DNA of 64,000 bases from contig CAVHCX010000009.1 in the NCBI GenBank assembly GCA_963634745.1, positions 36,537 through 100,536 of the forward strand, read 5' to 3'. This DNA comes from CAKRJP01 sp963634745 (GTDB lineage: Bacteria > Bacillota > Clostridia > Lachnospirales > Lachnospiraceae). Position 1 is the stretch's first letter. Each line of letters opens with the position of its first letter. A program made the translations under genes and the position numbers. The notes under the pieces are model-generated. The model worked only from the letters and a program-made list of their open reading frames with translations. It made no database searches and had not been told where the DNA came from. Shown in pieces: positions 16,691 through 25,149 of the stretch.

Positions 16691-18241
16691 ATGGCGTACA
16701 GCACAGTATTGTCAGCAGCCTTTGCAGGTCTTGATGTCATACCTGTAGGGGTGGAGGCTGATGTAAGCAACGGCCTGCCATTGTTACATATGGTGGGATA
16801 TTTATCTTCTGAGGTAAAGGAGGCAGCGGAGCGGGTTAAGACTGCAATTCGAAATTCTGAAATGGACCTGCCCGCAAAGAAGATTGTAGTGAATTTATCT
16901 CCGGCAACTGTAAGGAAGCGGGGAGCATCCTTCGATCTTCCCATTGCCCTGTCGATCCTTGCATCCTTAGAAGTGATACCAAAGACAGCCTTGGAGGAGA
17001 CAATGGTTTTGGGAGAAATGAGTTTGGATGGGAAGATCCGCAAGGTTTCCGGTATTTTGCCGGCAGTTCTAAAGGCCAGGGACTGCGGCTTGAAGGTCTG
17101 TATCGTCCCTAAGGAAAATGAACCGGAGGCAGCCTTGGTAGACGGGATAAGAATCTATGGGGCAAAGAGCTTGGTGGGGGTATGCGATTATTTGAAGGAG
17201 TCAGAACATGTAAGGCAAAGCTTGGAACTATCCCCAGAGAGCCGTCTGGCCTATGGGGAGCGAAAGGAAAAGAAGCAAGCCTTGGATTATGGAGACATTT
17301 GCGGGCAAAAAGCCTTGAAGCGGGCGGTGGAAATTGCAGTGGCAGGGGGTCACAATATTTTATTTGTAGGGCCACCTGGAAGCAGCAAATCCATGATCGT
17401 CAGCCGAATCCCCTCCATCCTTCCGCCCTTAAGCTTAGAGGAAAGTCTGGAGATTACAAAGATTTATAGTATTCTTGGCATGGTGGATGAAGAAGATCCT
17501 TTGATCACAAGCCGACCCTTTCGGAGTGTCCACCATACCATTACCAAGGCAGCCTTGATCGGAGGCGGGGCATATCCTGCACCCGGGGAAATTAGCAAGG
17601 CCCATGGGGGAGTCCTGTTTTTGGATGAATTGACAGAATTTCAAAAGTCAGTCTTAGAGGTCCTAAGGCAGCCCCTGGAGGAGAAAAATATTCGCCTGTC
17701 AAGAAATCATGGAAATTATACATTTCCGGCCGATTTTATGTTGGCTGCGGCTATGAATCCTTGCCCCTGCGGGAACTTCCCGGACCTTAGCCGCTGTAAT
17801 TGCACTCCGGGCCAGATTCGTAATTATCTGGGAAGAGTGAGTCAGCCTTTTTTGGATCGGATCGATATTTGCATGGAAGCTCCAAGGGTGGATTATGAAA
17901 CCTTAAGAGGAAAGACGAAAGAAGAATCCTCGGCCCAGATACGAGACCGGGTGGTGGCAGCCAGAGATATTCAAAGAAAGCGCTATGAGAAATTGGGAAT
18001 TTATACCAACGGAGCTCTAGAGGTAAAAAATATAGAGGAATTTTGCAGGCTGGGAAAGAAAGAAGAGCAAATTATGAAGCGAGCCTATGAATCTCTGGGA
18101 CTCACGGCCAGGACCTATCACAAGATTCTTAAAGTAGCAAGAACCATTGCAGACCTGGCAGGAAGCGAAGATATTTTGGAGGAACACTTGATGGAGGCCA
18201 TGGGCTATCGAACCATGGATAAAAAGTATTGGGGGCGATAA
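16691..18241 (+). CDS. YifB/ComM family Mg-chelatase-like AAA+ ATPase
   Basis: A 516-residue ATPase related to ComM, a helicase that drives branch migration during natural transformation. An N-terminal LonC-like domain (FDLPIALSILASLEVIP) precedes the Mg-chelatase AAA+ core with Walker A GPPGSSKSMI (near 230), Walker B VLFLDELTEF, and the cysteine-bearing NPCPCGNFPDLSRCNCT insert. A C-terminal helical part ends YRTMDKKYWGR. The adjacent dprA also acts on incoming single-stranded DNA, so the pair suggests transformation or recombination. The ATG follows AGGAGA; a GTG six bases earlier is the alternative. Confidence 0.93.
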   Translation: MAYSTVLSAAFAGLDVIPVGVEADVSNGLPLLHMVGYLSSEVKEAAERVKTAIRNSEMDLPAKKIVVNLSPATVRKRGASFDLPIALSILASLEVIPKTALEETMVLGEMSLDGKIRKVSGILPAVLKARDCGLKVCIVPKENEPEAALVDGIRIYGAKSLVGVCDYLKESEHVRQSLELSPESRLAYGERKEKKQALDYGDICGQKALKRAVEIAVAGGHNILFVGPPGSSKSMIVSRIPSILPPLSLEESLEITKIYSILGMVDEEDPLITSRPFRSVHHTITKAALIGGGAYPAPGEISKAHGGVLFLDELTEFQKSVLEVLRQPLEEKNIRLSRNHGNYTFPADFMLAAAMNPCPCGNFPDLSRCNCTPGQIRNYLGRVSQPFLDRIDICMEAPRVDYETLRGKTKEESSAQIRDRVVAARDIQRKRYEKLGIYTNGALEVKNIEEFCRLGKKEEQIMKRAYESLGLTARTYHKILKVARTIADLAGSEDILEEHLMEAMGYRTMDKKYWGR

Positions 18242-18243
18242 GG

Positions 18244-19347
18244 ATGGAAAAGAATGAAAAGGGTGATATCTTCCGCTGTTGGCTGGGAGATATCTGTAAG
18301 TTGTCGGACAGGAAAAAAATAAAGTTGGCCGGGGAATTTAAGCAATTAGAAGAACTATATAATATGAAAGAAAAGGATGTAAGAAAGATAGAGAATCTGA
18401 CCCCTAAGGAGGTGGAAAAAATTTTAGAGGCTCAGAAAATTTCCTTGGAGGAATTGGTAAAAAAGCTGGAGTCAGAGAAGAAAAAAGGGGTCCGACGCAT
18501 TTTGTTTGGGACAGCATCCTACCCTGAGAAGTTGACCAATATTCCGGACCCGCCCTTTAACTTGTATGTGAAGGGGCATTTGCCGGATCCAAGTAAGTTA
18601 TCGGTTTCCATTGTAGGTGCCAGAAAATGCACTCCCTATGGAGAAAAAATGGCGATGGATTACGGAGAAGCTTTGACCTTGGCAGGGGCTCAGATTATTA
18701 GCGGCCTGGCTCTGGGAATAGACGGGGCAGGCCAGAGAGGTGCTTTAAACGCTGGCGGGGAAACCTTTGCTGTCTTGGGATGCGGCGTGGATATTTGCTA
18801 TCCCAGAGAACATATCGGACTTTACATGGATGTGCAAGAAAAGGGAGGCCTGATCTCGGAACTTCCCATGGGATCCAAGCCCTTGGCCTATAATTTTCCC
18901 AGAAGAAATCGAATCATCAGCGGCTTGTCAGATGTGGTTCTTATAATAGAAGCAAAAGAAAAAAGCGGCTCCTTAATTACGGCAGACCAGGCCCTAGAAC
19001 AGGGACGGGATGTATATGCCCTTCCGGGACCCGTGGATAGTCCCTTGAGCAGGGGCTGCCATCTCTTAATCAAGCAGGGAGCAGGGATTTTGTTATCCCC
19101 AAATGAGCTGATCGAAGAGCTAAATATACAGCTTGTTCCTGCTATCAAGGATTCTGAACAAAATAAAAAAATTCTTGAAAGTACTGAAAATATGGTGTAT
19201 AGTTGTGTCGGTTTGTTCCCGAAAAACCTAATGCAGTTAATGGAGGATACCGGCTTGGATTCCGGGAAATTATTAGAGATTCTTGCGAAGCTGCAAATTC
19301 GGGGATATATTAAAGAAATATCAAAGAATTATTATGTAAGAACCTAG
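18244..19347 (+). CDS. dprA: DNA-processing protein DprA
   Basis: Loads RecA on single-stranded DNA entering by transformation. The 367-residue protein has the Rossmann fold signature SVSIVGARKCTPYGEKMA, SGLALGIDGAGQRGAL, AVLGCGVDICYPREH, NFPRRNRIISGLSD and a C-terminal winged-helix-like end. The region around residue 50-90 has helix-hairpin-helix-like character. The start is uncertain: ATG at 18244, two bases after the yifB stop, gives a normal N-terminus, while ATG at 18229 would overlap yifB by 13 bases. The frame is complete, but no competence pilus genes are in view. Confidence 0.93.
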   Translation: MEKNEKGDIFRCWLGDICKLSDRKKIKLAGEFKQLEELYNMKEKDVRKIENLTPKEVEKILEAQKISLEELVKKLESEKKKGVRRILFGTASYPEKLTNIPDPPFNLYVKGHLPDPSKLSVSIVGARKCTPYGEKMAMDYGEALTLAGAQIISGLALGIDGAGQRGALNAGGETFAVLGCGVDICYPREHIGLYMDVQEKGGLISELPMGSKPLAYNFPRRNRIISGLSDVVLIIEAKEKSGSLITADQALEQGRDVYALPGPVDSPLSRGCHLLIKQGAGILLSPNELIEELNIQLVPAIKDSEQNKKILESTENMVYSCVGLFPKNLMQLMEDTGLDSGKLLEILAKLQIRGYIKEISKNYYVRT

Positions 19348-19392
19348 AAGCTTTCCGGCATAAGAAGCTTTTGGGTATGGAGGAAGAATTTA

Positions 19393-21459
19393 ATGGCACG
19401 CTATCTTGTGATTGTGGAGTCTCCGGCGAAAGTTAAGACCATTAAGAAGTTTTTGGGAAGCAGCTATGTAGTTGCCGCTTCCAATGGTCACGTAAGAGAT
19501 CTTCCAAAGAGTCAGCTGGGTATAGATATCGAGAATGATTACGAACCTAAATATATTACAATCAGAGGAAAGGGAGAGATTCTGGCCGGACTTCGCAAGG
19601 AAGTAAAGAAGGCTGATAAAGTTTATCTTGCAACTGACCCGGACCGGGAGGGAGAAGCAATTTCCTGGCACCTAAGTCAGGCCTTGAAATTGGAAGACAA
19701 GAAGACCTATCGCATCAGTTTCAATGAGATCACAAAGAGTGCAGTAAAAGCATCCTTGAAAAATGCCAGAGAGATCGACATGGATCTTGTGGACGCACAG
19801 CAGACCAGACGTATTTTGGACCGTATCGTAGGTTATAAGATCAGTCCGGTTTTGTGGGCCAAGGTAAAGAGAGGCTTGAGTGCCGGCCGTGTGCAGTCTG
19901 TAGCCTTGCGCATTATCGCAGACCGAGAAGAAGAGATTAATGCATTTATCCCGGAGGAATACTGGAGTCTATCAGCCAACCTGAAGGTCAAAGGTGAAAG
20001 AAAGCTTTTAGAAGCAAAATTCTACGGCACAGATAAGGAGAAGATGACCATTCATTCCAAGGAAGAATTGGATCAGATTCTTTCGGATTTAGAGGGGGCA
20101 GACTATTCTGTGGAGGACATTAAGAAGGGAGAGCGCACAAAGAAGGCGCCGGTACCTTTTACCACCAGTACCTTGCAGCAGGAAGCTTCCAAGGCCTTGA
20201 ATTTTGCGACTGCTAAAACCATGCGAATTGCCCAGCAGTTATACGAAGGTGTGGACATTAAGGGTAATGGAACCGTGGGTCTTATTACCTATCTTCGTAC
20301 CGATTCTACCAGAATTTCCGAGGAAGCCGATGCGGCCGCAAGAGACTATATCGAGAAAGAATATGGACAGGAATTTGTCGCTACAGCAGAGGCTAAGGAC
20401 AAAAAAGACGGAAAGAATGTACAGGATGCCCACGAGGCCATCCGTCCTACGGATATTTCAAGAACGCCTGCCATGGTAAAGGAATCCCTTAGCAGAGACC
20501 AGTTCCGCTTATATCAATTGGTATGGAAGAGATTTGCTGCCAGCAGAATGCAGCCGGCAAAATATGAGACAACTTCTGTGAAGATCGCTGCAGGAAAATA
20601 TCGGTTCACCGTAGCGGCATCTAAGGTTTCCTTTGAAGGTTTCCGCCTGGTTTATACAGATGCAGATGAGGAAAAAAGCAGTGGAAATGTGCTCCTAAAA
20701 GGGCTTGATACATCTTCTGAACTGAGCAACGATCATTTTGACAGCAAGCAGCACTTTACCCAGCCGCCGGCCCATTTTACAGAGGCAGCTCTGGTAAAGG
20801 CCTTGGAAGAATTAGGTATAGGACGTCCAAGTACCTATGCGCCAACCATTTCCACGATTATTGCCAGACGTTATGTGGCTAAGGAAGGAAAGAATCTCTA
20901 TATCACAGAGATCGGAGAAGTGGTAGACCGTATTATGAAGGAATCCTTCCCTACCATTGTAGATGTGAATTTCACTGCAAATATGGAAGGCCTTTTAGAC
21001 GGAGTCGCAGAGGGCAAGGTAAGATGGAAGACCATCATCGAGAACTTCTATCCGGACCTTCAAAAGGCTGTGGATAAGGCAGAAAAAGAGCTGGAGAAAG
21101 TGAAGATCGAGGATGAGGTGACGGATGTGATCTGCGAGGAATGTGGCAGAAACATGGTCATCAAGTATGGACCTCATGGAAAATTCCTGGCATGCCCGGG
21201 ATTCCCGGAATGCAGAAATACAAAGCCTTACTTGGAAAAGATCGGCGTAGAATGTCCGATCTGTGGAAAAGACCTTGTGATCCGCAAGACCAAAAAAGGC
21301 CGTAAATATTATGGATGTGAGAACAATCCAGAGTGTGAATTCATGTCCTGGCAGAAGCCGTCCAAGAAAAAATGTCCTAAATGTGGACAATATATGGTAG
21401 AACGTGGCAATAAATTATTATGTAGTGACAAACAGTGCGGATATGTGGAGAATGTTTAG
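19393..21459 (+). CDS. topA: DNA topoisomerase I
   Basis: Type IA topoisomerase that relaxes negative supercoils. The 688-residue protein starts YLVIVESPAKVKTIKKFLG (Toprim), has ATDPDREGEAISWH (acidic metal site), and the active-site tyrosine Y300 in GLITYLRTDSTRIS. Three C-terminal four-cysteine zinc ribbons follow residue 575: CEECGRNM...CPGFPEC, CPICGKDL...CENNPEC, CPKCGQYM...CSDKQC. The ATG follows GGAGGAAG. The order dprA-topA-codY is conserved in many Firmicutes. Confidence 0.98.
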   Translation: MARYLVIVESPAKVKTIKKFLGSSYVVAASNGHVRDLPKSQLGIDIENDYEPKYITIRGKGEILAGLRKEVKKADKVYLATDPDREGEAISWHLSQALKLEDKKTYRISFNEITKSAVKASLKNAREIDMDLVDAQQTRRILDRIVGYKISPVLWAKVKRGLSAGRVQSVALRIIADREEEINAFIPEEYWSLSANLKVKGERKLLEAKFYGTDKEKMTIHSKEELDQILSDLEGADYSVEDIKKGERTKKAPVPFTTSTLQQEASKALNFATAKTMRIAQQLYEGVDIKGNGTVGLITYLRTDSTRISEEADAAARDYIEKEYGQEFVATAEAKDKKDGKNVQDAHEAIRPTDISRTPAMVKESLSRDQFRLYQLVWKRFAASRMQPAKYETTSVKIAAGKYRFTVAASKVSFEGFRLVYTDADEEKSSGNVLLKGLDTSSELSNDHFDSKQHFTQPPAHFTEAALVKALEELGIGRPSTYAPTISTIIARRYVAKEGKNLYITEIGEVVDRIMKESFPTIVDVNFTANMEGLLDGVAEGKVRWKTIIENFYPDLQKAVDKAEKELEKVKIEDEVTDVICEECGRNMVIKYGPHGKFLACPGFPECRNTKPYLEKIGVECPICGKDLVIRKTKKGRKYYGCENNPECEFMSWQKPSKKKCPKCGQYMVERGNKLLCSDKQCGYVENV

Positions 21460-21467
21460 GGAATTCG

Positions 21468-21496
21468 TTGAATGTTGTTAAATTGTGTGATAATAT
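21468..21496 (+). promoter_or_regulatory. sigma-A promoter of codY
   Basis: TTGAAT at 21468, a 17-base spacer, and an extended -10 TGATAATAT with the hexamer at 21491. The start codon is about 20 bases beyond the expected start of transcription. Confidence 0.75.
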
Positions 21497-21522
21497 AACA
21501 ACTATAAGACGGAGGGCACCAT

Positions 21523-22308
21523 ATGAGCGTACAATTATTGGATAAAACAAGAAAAATAAATAAATTACTACACAATAATAGTTCCAGCAAGGTTGTATTT
21601 AATGACATCTGTGATGTATTGACAGAAATTTTAGACTCCAGTGTATTGGTGATCAGTAAGAAGGGAAAAGTTCTTGGCTGTAGCCAGTGCCAGGGAATTC
21701 CTGCAATTACAGAACTTCTGACCCAGGAAGTGGGGATGTTAATCGACGGGATGCTTAATGAGAGACTCTTAAGTATTCTTTCTACCAAAGAGAATGTTAA
21801 TTTGCAGACCCTAGGATTTTCGGAAGAGACATCCAAGGGATACCAGGCAATCATTACCCCCATCGATATTGCAGGGGAGCGTCTGGGAACCTTATTTATC
21901 TATAAGGTGGATGCGGATTATAGTATTGATGATATCATTCTCAGTGAATATGGAACAACAGTTGTTGGGCTGGAGATGTTACGCTCCGTGAACGAAGAAA
22001 GTGCAGAGGAGAGCAGAAAAGAACACATTGTCAAATCTGCCATCAGCACTTTATCTTACTCTGAACTAGAGGCGGTGATTCATATATTTGATGAACTGGA
22101 TGGCACAGAAGGAATTTTGGTTGCCAGCAAAATTGCCGATCGTGTAGGAATTACAAGGTCTGTGATTGTAAATGCTCTTCGCAAGTTTGAGAGTGCCGGG
22201 GTGATCGAATCCAGATCTTCCGGTATGAAGGGAACCTATATTAAGGTTGTCAATAATTATGCCTTTACAGAGATCGAGAGGATCAAGGCGGAGCGAGCAG
22301 AAAAGTAG
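21523..22308 (+). CDS. codY: GTP-sensing global repressor CodY
   Basis: Represses amino-acid, nutrient and virulence-related genes when GTP and branched-chain amino acids are plentiful. The 261-residue protein has the N-terminal GAF effector domain (LLDKTRKINKLL, ISKKGKVLG), the linker helix, and the winged helix-turn-helix at about 200-245, ASKIADRVGITRSVIVNALR, with the KFESAGVIESRSSGMKGTYIKV wing. The ribosome site is CGGAGGG. It sits beside groESL and guaB, whose product IMP dehydrogenase feeds the GTP pool that CodY reads. Confidence 0.97.
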   Translation: MSVQLLDKTRKINKLLHNNSSSKVVFNDICDVLTEILDSSVLVISKKGKVLGCSQCQGIPAITELLTQEVGMLIDGMLNERLLSILSTKENVNLQTLGFSEETSKGYQAIITPIDIAGERLGTLFIYKVDADYSIDDIILSEYGTTVVGLEMLRSVNEESAEESRKEHIVKSAISTLSYSELEAVIHIFDELDGTEGILVASKIADRVGITRSVIVNALRKFESAGVIESRSSGMKGTYIKVVNNYAFTEIERIKAERAEK

Positions 22309-22335
22309 AAGATATTTTTGATGGGAGATAAGAAT

Positions 22336-22635
22336 ATGTACGAGGGATCTGCCGCAACTTTGAAGATGGAAAGAAGCATTCTTCGAGATGGGCTCTTCGA
22401 CGAGGATGAGCATGAAGCTAGAATTCTTCGATATAGGGACCAGGAAGAATATATGTATTTGTCTGTGGAGGACTTTGATTTGCCTGAGTTTTCCCTGGAT
22501 GCAGTATATGAGTGTTACATTCAGGAAGAAAAGATTACTTGTCTGGGGATTATTGTAGAGAGATATCGACAATCCGGTGACTGCGTAATTAAATTTAAGA
22601 TCCAAAACGGCTTTTATAAAAAAGAAATAAACTAA
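22336..22635 (+). CDS. conserved-looking small protein of unknown function downstream of codY
   Basis: Not recognised. A 99-residue acidic soluble protein without signal peptide or membrane helix. The middle and end (DLPEFSLDAVYECYIQEE, CLGIIVERYRQSGDCVIKFKIQNGFYK) predict beta strands and recall the strand pattern of small barrel domains such as PilZ, but no RxxxR or [DN]xSxxG motif is present, so I do not call it PilZ. I chose the ATG with GGGAGA seven bases upstream; an ATG at 22321 is also in frame. It lies 27 bases after codY, probably on its transcript, and about 20 bases before the groESL promoter. Confidence 0.7.
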   Translation: MYEGSAATLKMERSILRDGLFDEDEHEARILRYRDQEEYMYLSVEDFDLPEFSLDAVYECYIQEEKITCLGIIVERYRQSGDCVIKFKIQNGFYKKEIN

Positions 22636-22657
22636 ATATTAAAGTCTATAAAGTGTG

Positions 22658-22686
22658 TTGACAAAGACGAAAGAGAGTGCTATTTT
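22658..22686 (+). promoter_or_regulatory. sigma-A promoter of groES-groEL
   Basis: TTGACA at 22658, a 17-base spacer, TATTTT at 22681. The CIRCE operator begins 14 bases downstream, covering the expected start of transcription. Confidence 0.8.
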
Positions 22687-22700
22687 ATACCTAGAGTTTA

Positions 22701-22727
22701 TTAGCACTCTTTTTTTATGAGTGCTAA
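22701..22727 (+). promoter_or_regulatory. CIRCE operator (HrcA binding site)
   Basis: Perfect match to the consensus: TTAGCACTC, nine bases, GAGTGCTAA. It predicts HrcA repression of groESL. No hrcA gene is in the window. Confidence 0.97.
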
Positions 22728-22798
22728 CATTACCACTAAAGCTTGTACCTGTTTAGCATTTGGCTGAACAGTTACTTCAAATTAAGGAGGATATAAAG

Positions 22799-23083
22799 AT
22801 GAAGTTATTACCATTAGGTGACAGAGTTGTATTGAAACCAATCTCAGCAGAGGAGACTACACAGTCAGGAATCGTTCTTCCGGGACAGTCTAAGGAGAAG
22901 ACACAGCAGGCAGAGATCGTTGCTGTAGGACCGGGTGGAGTGATCGATGGAAATGACGTTCAGATGCAGGTGGAAGTCGGACAGAAAGTTGTCTATGCAA
23001 AATTTGCAGGAACCACCATTGAGTTGAATGATGAGGAATATATCATTGTAAAACAGTCAGATCTTTTGGCGATTGTAGAGTAA
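22799..23083 (+). CDS. groES: co-chaperonin GroES
   Basis: Heptameric lid of the GroEL folding chamber. The 94-residue protein runs MKLLPLGDRVVLKPISAEE, then the mobile loop SGIVLPGQSKEK that docks on GroEL, and ends QSDLLAIVE. The ATG follows AAGGAGG at eight bases. First gene of the CIRCE-regulated pair, with a 96-base gap before groEL. Confidence 0.98.
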   Translation: MKLLPLGDRVVLKPISAEETTQSGIVLPGQSKEKTQQAEIVAVGPGGVIDGNDVQMQVEVGQKVVYAKFAGTTIELNDEEYIIVKQSDLLAIVE

Positions 23084-23179
23084 GAGAGATTAGATGAGAG
23101 CAGTTGTTTCTATATTAAGATTAAGCTCTCTTTATTTGAGCAGCAACTGTGATGTTTGAGAATTAGGAGGAATATTAAC

Positions 23180-24808
23180 ATGGCAAAGCAGATTAAATTT
23201 GGTGCAGAAGCAAGAAGCGCATTGGAATCAGGAGTTAATCAGTTGGCGAATACAGTTCGTGTAACCATCGGACCAAAGGGAAGAAATGTAGTATTGGATA
23301 AGTCCTACGGAAGCCCGGTAATTACCAATGATGGTGTTACAATTGCAAAGGACATTGAATTAGAAGATCCGTTTGAGAACATGGGAGCTCAGCTTATCAA
23401 AGAAGTTGCTTCTAAGACCAATGATGTAGCAGGAGATGGTACTACAACCGCTACCGTACTTGCACAGGCAATGGTAAATGAAGGAATGAAGAACTTAGCT
23501 GCAGGAGCAAATCCGATCATCCTTCGTAAGGGAATGAAGAAAGCAACAGAGGTTGCTGTAGAAGCTATCAAAGAGATGTCTAGTACTGTAAAAGACAAGG
23601 CTCAGATTGCAAAGGTTGCTTCTATCTCTGCAGGAGATGAGGAAGTTGGACAGATGGTTGCTGACGCTATGGAGAAGGTTTCCGGAGACGGTGTTATTAC
23701 CATTGAAGAGTCTAAGACTATGCAGACAGAGCTTGACCTGGTAGAAGGTATGCAGTTTGACCGTGGATACATTTCCGCATACATGGCAACAGATATGGAT
23801 AAGATGGAGGCAACTTTGGAAGATCCATATATCTTGATCACAGATAAGAAGATTTCTAATATTCAGGAGATCCTTCCATTATTGGAGCAGATCGTACAGT
23901 CCGGTGCAAGACTCTTGATCGTAGCAGAGGATGTGGAAGGAGAAGCCCTTACTACTTTGATCGTTAACAAGCTTCGTGGAACCTTCAATGTAGTAGCTGT
24001 TAAGGCTCCGGGATATGGTGACCGCAGAAAAGATATGCTGAAAGATATTGCTACCCTGACAGGTGCACAGGTAATTTCTGATGAACTTGGCATGGATCTT
24101 AAGGAGGCTACTTTAGAGCATCTTGGACGTGCAAAGAGCGTAAAGGTTACAAAAGAGAATACAACCATCGTAGATGGACTTGGAGATAAGAAGGATATTG
24201 CTGATCGTGTGGCTCAGATCAAGGCCCAGTTAGAAACTACCACTTCTGAGTTTGATAAAGAGAAGCTTCAGGAGAGACTTGCAAAATTAGCAGGCGGAGT
24301 TGCGGTAATCCGTGTAGGTGCAGCTACAGAAGCTGAGATGAAGGAAGCAAAATATCGTATGGAAGATGCCTTGAATGCAACAAGAGCAGCCGTAGAAGAA
24401 GGAATTATTTCCGGTGGTGGATCTGCTTACATTCATGCTTCTAAGAAGGTAGCAGTCCTGGCTGATAGCCTGGAGGGAGATGAGAAGACCGGTGCAAAGG
24501 TTGTCTTGAAGGCTCTGGAGGCTCCTCTCTTCCATATCTCTGCAAATGCAGGACTGGAAGGATCTGTAATTATTAACAAGGTTAAAGAAGCAGAGCCTGG
24601 ATTTGGATATGATGCATTACATGATGAGTATGTAGATATGGTAGAGGCTGGAATTCTTGATCCTGCAAAGGTTACAAGAAGTGCCCTTCAGAATGCAACA
24701 AGTGTAGCTTCTACATTACTTACTACAGAATCTGTAGTAGCAGATATCAAGGATGAGAGTGCCAATGCAGCAGCTGCAGCAGCAGGCGCCGGAATGGGAA
24801 TGATGTAA
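23180..24808 (+). CDS. groEL: chaperonin GroEL
   Basis: ATP-driven folding chaperone, 542 residues. MAKQIKFGAEARSALESGVN, the ATP site GPKGRNVVLDKSYGSPVITNDGV-type motif (two parts, near residue 30-55), VAGDGTTTATVLA, and the C-terminal Gly/Met run AGAGMGMM are all present. The ATG follows TAGGAGG; an in-frame ATG 24 bases upstream has no ribosome site. Ends with a strong terminator. Confidence 0.98.
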   Translation: MAKQIKFGAEARSALESGVNQLANTVRVTIGPKGRNVVLDKSYGSPVITNDGVTIAKDIELEDPFENMGAQLIKEVASKTNDVAGDGTTTATVLAQAMVNEGMKNLAAGANPIILRKGMKKATEVAVEAIKEMSSTVKDKAQIAKVASISAGDEEVGQMVADAMEKVSGDGVITIEESKTMQTELDLVEGMQFDRGYISAYMATDMDKMEATLEDPYILITDKKISNIQEILPLLEQIVQSGARLLIVAEDVEGEALTTLIVNKLRGTFNVVAVKAPGYGDRRKDMLKDIATLTGAQVISDELGMDLKEATLEHLGRAKSVKVTKENTTIVDGLGDKKDIADRVAQIKAQLETTTSEFDKEKLQERLAKLAGGVAVIRVGAATEAEMKEAKYRMEDALNATRAAVEEGIISGGGSAYIHASKKVAVLADSLEGDEKTGAKVVLKALEAPLFHISANAGLEGSVIINKVKEAEPGFGYDALHDEYVDMVEAGILDPAKVTRSALQNATSVASTLLTTESVVADIKDESANAAAAAAGAGMGMM

Positions 24809-24850
24809 GAATCCTTCCTTGAAAATATAGAATAGATGGATTGAAATATA

Positions 24851-24891
24851 AAAAAAGCTGTAGGATCAATAGGGTCCTGTAGCTTTTTTTA
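24851..24891 (+). terminator. terminator after groEL
   Basis: Stem AAAGCTGTAGGATC / GGTCCTGTAGCTTT with an AATAG loop, then TTTTTT. Confidence 0.85.
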
Positions 24892-25043
24892 TGGAAAGGA
24901 TCGCCCTGTACGCAAGAAAAACTTCGGCCTAATTTCCATTGTTTTGGGAAGCAATCCTGCAAGATTGGGAGTGTGATACTTATTTATAAGGAAATAGGGC
25001 AAAATTTATTAGTATATTTTAAGTGTGAAAGGGAATGAATCGG

Positions 25044-25073
25044 TTGACAAGGGGCGGCGAAATTCGTTATTAT
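25044..25073 (+). promoter_or_regulatory. sigma-A promoter of guaB
   Basis: TTGACA at 25044, an 18-base spacer, TATTAT at 25068. The 70-base leader carries a short hairpin ACCATG / CATGGT at 25084-25103. The 150 bases between the groEL terminator and this promoter show no gene or clear signal. Confidence 0.65.
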
Positions 25074-25149
25074 TATCGGTAACACCATGACCTAAGGCAT
25101 GGTTGCTTGTGATATGAATAATAAAAGAAGAAAGAGAGGAAGAATAACC

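Noticed and set aside
24892..25043. Short frame starting ATGGAAAGGATCGCC after the groEL terminator
   Set aside because: Only 13 codons, no ribosome site; nothing else recognisable in this gap.
25099..25149. N-terminal extension of GuaB starting at 25099
   Set aside because: No ribosome site before the earlier ATG codons, while GAGGAAG precedes the ATG at 25150, where the family sequence begins.
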